36,076 nt of DNA. It comes from Terriglobia bacterium (GTDB taxonomy: Bacteria > Acidobacteriota > Terriglobia > Bryobacterales > Bryobacteraceae). Made by a program: the position numbers and the translations under genes. Below are positions 32,674 through 36,076 of the stretch, one piece after another (positions within the stretch are counted from its first letter, which is position 1; each line of letters starts with the position of its first letter). Location: assembly GCA_020073345.1 (NCBI GenBank), contig JAIQFI010000052.1:1-36076 (forward strand), written 5' to 3'. The notes beneath the pieces were generated by a model. It did not search any database and had not been told where the DNA came from. It saw only the letters and a list, made by a program, of their open reading frames with translations.

Positions 32674-33216
32674 ATGAACTACTACTCAGCGAAAGACATG
32701 GCCGCGGCGTTCCGCACGGTCCGAAACAATACCGTTAAGATTGCCGAAGAGATCCCCGAGGATAAGTACAGCTTTCAGGCTGCTTCCGACTCCCGCACGA
32801 TAGCCCAGACTCTGGTGCACATCGCCACGGGCACGCGCTTTGCGACGGTGGTGCATGGCGAGCAGAAGCTCAAAACGATGGAGGGCTTTAATTTTTACAG
32901 CTTTATCCACCCCATCATGGCCGAGGAACAGAAAACCCGCAGCAAAGCCGAAATCATACAGCTTCTGCGCACCAGCGGCGACCAGTTCGCCGGATGGCTC
33001 GGAGGATTATCCGACGCCTTCCTGGCCGAACAGGTGAGCATGCCTCAAGGAGGACAGCCTCCCGCCAAGACCCGCTTCGAGATGCTGCTAAGCGCAAAAG
33101 AGCATGAGATGCATCATCGCGCCCAGCTCATGGTTCTGCAGCGCATGCTGGGCATTACGCCGCACCTGACGCGCGAACAGCAGGCGCGCATGGCGGCGAT
33201 GCAGGCGAAAAGTTAA
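32674..33216 (+). CDS. DinB-family protein
   Basis: The 180-residue protein starts at ATG 32674 after GAGGG. It has the DinB/YfiT four-helix bundle with the three metal ligands visible: His in QTLVHIATG and two His in HEMHHRAQLM. The N-terminal helix segment MAAAFRTVRNN and the segment EEIPEDKYSFQAASDSRTIA are family-typical. Most DinB-like proteins are of unknown activity; some are thiol-dependent S-transferases (bacillithiol type). The frame is open for a long way upstream, but that part is antisense to valS and not a real extension. Confidence 0.88.
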   Translation: MNYYSAKDMAAAFRTVRNNTVKIAEEIPEDKYSFQAASDSRTIAQTLVHIATGTRFATVVHGEQKLKTMEGFNFYSFIHPIMAEEQKTRSKAEIIQLLRTSGDQFAGWLGGLSDAFLAEQVSMPQGGQPPAKTRFEMLLSAKEHEMHHRAQLMVLQRMLGITPHLTREQQARMAAMQAKS

Positions 33217-33248
33217 CCAGCGATTGGCGCTGTGCTAGCCTCGATAGC

Positions 33249-34226
33249 TTGGCGTCAACCCCCTTGAAACCCCGTGTCGCAGTGGTCGGAGCCGGCAGCT
33301 TCGGCCGGAACCATCTGCGCGTAATTCACCAGTCTGAGCATGCCGAACTGGCCGGAGTTGTGGACACCAACCCGGCGCGGGCGGCGGAGGCAGCCAGTAC
33401 CAACAGCTGTCCGGTACTGGCGTCGCTGGATGACCTGGCCGGGAAGGCGGACGCTGCCGTCGTGGCGACGCCCACTCACACCCATGCCGAAATTGGCCGC
33501 CGGTTGATGGAGCTCGGTTTAGATGTTCTCATCGAAAAACCGGTCGCTCGCACGACCGACGAAGCCCGCATGCTGATCGAGACCGCGGCGCACACCGGAC
33601 GCATCCTGCAGGTAGGGCATCTGGAGCGATTCAATCCGGCGGTGGCGGCGCTCGAAGCGGTGATCTCCACACCCCTGTTCTTCGAGGTGCACCGTCTGAG
33701 CGAATTCAGCCCGCGTAGCCTGGACGTGGACGTGGTGCTGGATCTGATGATTCACGATATCGACATCGTGCTCACCCTCACCAAGCAAGCGCCCGAGGAG
33801 ATTCGCGCGGCGGGCATCCACATTCTTTCGGAAAAAGTGGACATCGCCAATGTGCGGATGCAGTTTCCCGGCGGCTGCGTGGCCAACCTGACGGCCAGTC
33901 GTGTTTCGACAGAGCGTGTCCGCAAGCTCCGCCTGTTCCAGCCGCACGAGTATATCTCGCTCGATTACACCCGTCAGGACGCGGTCCGCTTCACCGTGAA
34001 ACCGCCCCTATCGATCGGCTACGCGCCGCTGCCGGTGATCAAAGACGAACCGCTGCGGCTGGAGCTCGAAAGCTTCTTCGACTGCGTGGTTTTGAGGGGC
34101 GCGCCGAAAGTGACCGGCCAGCAGGCTCTGGCGGCTCTGGCAGTGGCTCAGGACATTCTTGATAAAATCGAGGCGCACGCCCAATTGGTGGCTCAGGCGC
34201 TCAATGTCACGGGCAAATCCTCATGA
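33249..34226 (+). CDS. Gfo/Idh/MocA-family NAD(P)-dependent oxidoreductase
   Basis: The 325-residue protein (TTG 33249, or TTG 33264) opens with a Rossmann motif PRVAVVGAGSFGRNHLRV. The family EKP motif (DVLIEKPVARTTDEARML), the ATPTHTHAEIG strand and the LMIHDIDIVLTLTK segment of the catalytic domain are present. Members oxidise or reduce sugars, sugar nucleotides or inositols; some act on UDP-GlcNAc in lipid A or O-antigen pathways, but no such cluster is seen here, so the substrate is unknown. The TonB-like gene starts inside its 3' end. Confidence 0.9.
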   Translation: MASTPLKPRVAVVGAGSFGRNHLRVIHQSEHAELAGVVDTNPARAAEAASTNSCPVLASLDDLAGKADAAVVATPTHTHAEIGRRLMELGLDVLIEKPVARTTDEARMLIETAAHTGRILQVGHLERFNPAVAALEAVISTPLFFEVHRLSEFSPRSLDVDVVLDLMIHDIDIVLTLTKQAPEEIRAAGIHILSEKVDIANVRMQFPGGCVANLTASRVSTERVRKLRLFQPHEYISLDYTRQDAVRFTVKPPLSIGYAPLPVIKDEPLRLELESFFDCVVLRGAPKVTGQQALAALAVAQDILDKIEAHAQLVAQALNVTGKSS

Positions 34227-35181
34227 CCCACATTCAGACCCAGGCGCACTCGAGTTATTCCCCGAGTGGAGCGAACCCGTTACACCGCGACGCCTGCTGC
34301 GGGCAGGCATCGGTTCGCTGCTGGTCCATGCGGTGGTCCTGGCGGTGCTGCTGACCCTCCCCGAAACCTCCGGACGGTATACCACGCATCCCCTGACTTC
34401 GGACTTTCGGAAAGCCGTGCCCATATATGCCCCGAAGATCTTCGAGGTAACTCAGAAAGAAGAGAACAAGGGCAAGGTGACGCACCAGCTCGACATCCGC
34501 AGTTCCCTGCGCGAGGCTCCTGCCAAGGCCCGGGTCTTCGCGCCACCCGCACCCGCGGGTCCTGTGGCCCCCCCTGCCGCGACGCTCACTCCCCCTCCGC
34601 AAATTCAGGTCGCGGTCCCCGTGCCCGAAATTTCCGGCGCCGCGCCGGCGTTGCCCCAGCCGGCGAAACCTAAAATCGTGCTCGAAAGTGTCGGTGCGGC
34701 TCCTCCGCAGGTGACGCCACCGGAGAACCCAGCGATCAAGCTCCCCGGCAACCCTCTCGACGAGATCGCGCGGGCGGGGCAACCGGGCGGGGCTGCAGGC
34801 ATGGTGATATCCCCGGATGGCGCGAGCGAAGCGACGGCCCTTCGGCAGATGCAACTATTGAGCGATCCACTGGGCGTCGATTTTAAGCCGTATCTGCTCC
34901 AGGTGCTGGCCAGGGTCCGCCGGAATTGGATGGCCGTGGTCCCCGACAGCGCGAGAATGGGCCGGCGCGGTCTGGTGCTGATCCAGTTCAGCATCGACCG
35001 TAGCGGGGGGGTCCCCAAGCTGGTGATTGCATCGACCTCGGGCATCACGGCGTTTGACCGGGCTGCGGTGGCCGGGATCAGCGCTTCCAACCCCTTTCCA
35101 CCCCTTCCGGCGGCCTACAAGGGCGACCAGATCCGCCTTCAAATGGCCTTTTCCTACAACCTTCCTCCCGCTAAACCCTAA
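34204..35181 (+). CDS. TonB-like energy-transducing protein
   Basis: From ATG 34204 the protein has 325 residues. A cytoplasmic N-tail (about 30 residues) is followed by a membrane helix (LLRAGIGSLLVHAVVLAVLL, about 31-53), a long Pro/Ala-rich periplasmic linker (PPAPAGPVAPPAATLTPPP and similar), and a C-terminal TonB domain (about 230-320: LLQVLARVRRNWMAVVPDSA, GLVLIQFSIDRSGGVPKLVI, AFDRAAVAGISASNPFPPLP). It would pass proton-motive energy to outer-membrane receptors such as the one at 23334. ExbB/ExbD are not in the window. The start overlaps the previous gene by 23 bases. Confidence 0.87.
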   Translation: MSRANPHDPHSDPGALELFPEWSEPVTPRRLLRAGIGSLLVHAVVLAVLLTLPETSGRYTTHPLTSDFRKAVPIYAPKIFEVTQKEENKGKVTHQLDIRSSLREAPAKARVFAPPAPAGPVAPPAATLTPPPQIQVAVPVPEISGAAPALPQPAKPKIVLESVGAAPPQVTPPENPAIKLPGNPLDEIARAGQPGGAAGMVISPDGASEATALRQMQLLSDPLGVDFKPYLLQVLARVRRNWMAVVPDSARMGRRGLVLIQFSIDRSGGVPKLVIASTSGITAFDRAAVAGISASNPFPPLPAAYKGDQIRLQMAFSYNLPPAKP

Positions 35182-35340
35182 ATGAACCGGAAGTTTGCAG
35201 TCACCCTGGGAGCCTTCGCGGGACTGGCGATTCTGGCCTATTTCACTCTGGACGGCAAGATCCTGCTGGCCACGTGGATATTTCTAGGGGCTTTCGCACT
35301 GAAGGCCTGGCTGGTAGTTCTAAAAGAGCGGCGGAGCTAA
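35182..35340 (+). CDS. Small two-helix membrane protein (52 residues)
   Basis: ATG 35182 directly follows the TonB-gene stop (TAAATG). The product begins MNRKFAVTLGAFAGLAILAY and has two hydrophobic segments (about 5-22 and 28-45, the second TWIFLGAFALKAWLVV) joined by TLDGKILL, ending in KERRS. By the positive-inside rule both ends (NRK and KERRS) are cytoplasmic. The gene is too small for standard gene finding. Tight coupling suggests a helper of the TonB-like protein; I do not recognise a family. Confidence 0.6.
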   Translation: MNRKFAVTLGAFAGLAILAYFTLDGKILLATWIFLGAFALKAWLVVLKERRS

Positions 35341-35762
35341 GAAATCGACATACACCAGGTCGGATAGATTACTAGTCCGCACTAAGGTGAATCGTCGAGA
35401 TACTCAACGCGCTCCTGCCTTTAAGCTGCTTTCTGACAAGAAGATTTCAGTCGTCCGCAGTCCCGATCAGGGACCAATGTTTCAGTTTGAGATAAAGCAG
35501 TGCTAAACCAGTTTCAAATTGGTATCGCTCTCTTGGCCGGGGCGATCACCGGAGTGCGAAGCAGTTCCGCGTGGCAAGCGGGAGATCCCCACGTTGCCGC
35601 TGATTCTAAACCAATACCCCCTTTTCGGGGCGCATTCATCGCATCGGCAGGAACGCCGTTTTTCTTCAATGCCACGGATGGTCCGGAGCGTGCATTTAGA
35701 GGAACCGTTCCGCGACACCGGCCAAGCAGATGGGCGGAGTCAATCAGCAGGAGGATTACCAG
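35341..35762. other. Mostly non-coding stretch before the sigma-factor gene
   Basis: No convincing gene is seen in 422 bases. A 39-codon frame at 35387-35506 (GTG start; DKKISVVRSPDQGPMFQFEI near its end) looks protein-like in composition and might be a gene remnant. A second frame, 35500-35766, ends with a TGA overlapping the sigma-factor GTG, but its composition is not protein-like. AGGAGG at 35749-35754 is the ribosome-binding site of the sigma-factor gene. No terminator with a T-tract was found. Confidence 0.4.
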
Positions 35763-36076
35763 GTGATGACGATGCAAGTGAAGGTGCGTGCTAAGGCAGC
35801 GGCGACCAGACAGATAGGGAAGGCTCCCCTCCGCACGGTTCCGAACAGCCGCCAGCGCGTTCCCGCGAAGCCAGTAGTCGCGAGCACAAGCAGGCACGCG
35901 GCCCAGACCAACCCCGCTGCCGCTAAGGCCAGCGCGCATGCCGCGAAGCTGGCGCGGCGCGACCGTGTGGTGCTGGAACATGTCCCGCTGGTGAAAGCCA
36001 TCGCGGTGCGCGTCCACGAGAATCTTCCTGTTCACGTAGATCTGGATGACTTGGTTCACGCCGGGATCCTGGGTCT
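35763..36076 (+). CDS. RNA polymerase sigma factor, FliA/WhiG type (3' end missing)
   Basis: The frame is open to the end of the window (about 104 residues visible). From residue 69 it reads DRVVLEHVPLVKAIAVRVHE, then LPVHVDLDDLVHAGILGL, which is the sigma-70 region 1.2/2.1 signature of FliA/WhiG-type factors. Before this there is an unusual basic, Ala-rich stretch of about 65 residues (for example RAKAAATRQIGKAPLRTVPN and AAQTNPAAAKASAHAAKLAR). A perfect AGGAGG at 35749-35754 lies eight bases before GTG 35763 and 11 before ATG 35766, so one of these is the start. Such factors control motility or developmental genes; no flagellar gene is visible here. Confidence 0.87.
   Translation, partial: MMTMQVKVRAKAAATRQIGKAPLRTVPNSRQRVPAKPVVASTSRHAAQTNPAAAKASAHAAKLARRDRVVLEHVPLVKAIAVRVHENLPVHVDLDDLVHAGILG

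Noticed and set aside
35500-35766. 88-codon plus-strand frame ending in the sigma-factor GTGA junction
   Set aside because: The start region looks hydrophobic, but the rest is not protein-like and no ribosome-binding site is seen; the overlap may be chance.
1-36076. CRISPR array, intact insertion sequence or known defence system
   Set aside because: I found no regularly spaced repeats, no transposase frame with terminal repeats and no recognisable defence genes; the lone HNH gene sits in a housekeeping run.

Overview
The window looks like a piece of an Acidobacteria chromosome, most likely the Solibacter/Bryobacter branch. The evidence is a very large Oar-like TonB-dependent receptor with an N-terminal carboxypeptidase-regulatory-like domain, a secreted subtilase ending in the Solibacter-type TIGR03437 domain, a remnant of a Ser/Thr kinase with the glycine loop typical of that phylum, high GC content, and many exported TPR/HEAT proteins. 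This is inferred from family knowledge; no search was run.

Layout. 1-1032: C-terminal part of an epoxide-hydrolase-like alpha/beta hydrolase. 3937-1119 (minus): PepSY-type membrane protein, exported protein of unknown function, orphan solute-binding protein. 3794-4345 is a recombination scar: a 47-codon kinase stub whose stop overlaps the PepSY start, a decayed tyrosine recombinase, and the 3' end of tRNA-Thr(CGT). 4459-7023 (plus): Hpt protein, menaquinone-pathway MqnA/MqnD-family protein, HEAT-repeat protein. 12816-7040 (minus) is a tight run: TPR lipoprotein-like protein, CutA, FAD oxidoreductase, small exported protein, giant subtilase, 69-residue protein. 12844-14667: uvrC, convergent with a Roadblock/LC7 protein. 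15343-19089: a zinc-finger/Pro-Ala-rich/transmembrane/LamG-like protein followed by a TPR protein. 19192-20523: sigma-54 activator with a degenerate receiver. Then ribA (minus) diverges from a LytS-type histidine kinase; a methyltransferase and the TonB-dependent receptor follow. 32604-26509 (minus) is one long run: valS, birA, coaX, an unknown conserved protein, comF, HNH endonuclease. 32674 to the end (plus): DinB-like protein, Gfo/Idh/MocA oxidoreductase, TonB-like protein, a 52-residue two-helix membrane protein, a 420-base mostly non-coding stretch, and the start of a FliA/WhiG-type sigma factor running off the window.

How genes work together. Many neighbours share ATGA, GTGA or TAATG junctions, so translational coupling is common. 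The valS-birA-coaX run groups translation with biotin and CoA metabolism. The TonB-like protein and the TonB-dependent receptor could serve the same outer-membrane uptake function but are not adjacent. The two regulators (sigma-54 activator, LytS-type kinase) have no obvious partner in the window.

The most interesting items are the integration scar next to tRNA-Thr, three genes (uvrC, the TonB-dependent receptor, comF) whose homology-supported N-termini contain no ATG, GTG or TTG but do have a well-placed CTG, the uncharacterised zinc-finger/TM/LamG plus TPR pair, and a FliA-type sigma factor with a long basic Ala-rich N-terminal extension. I saw no CRISPR array, complete insertion sequence, or recognisable defence or biosynthetic cluster.
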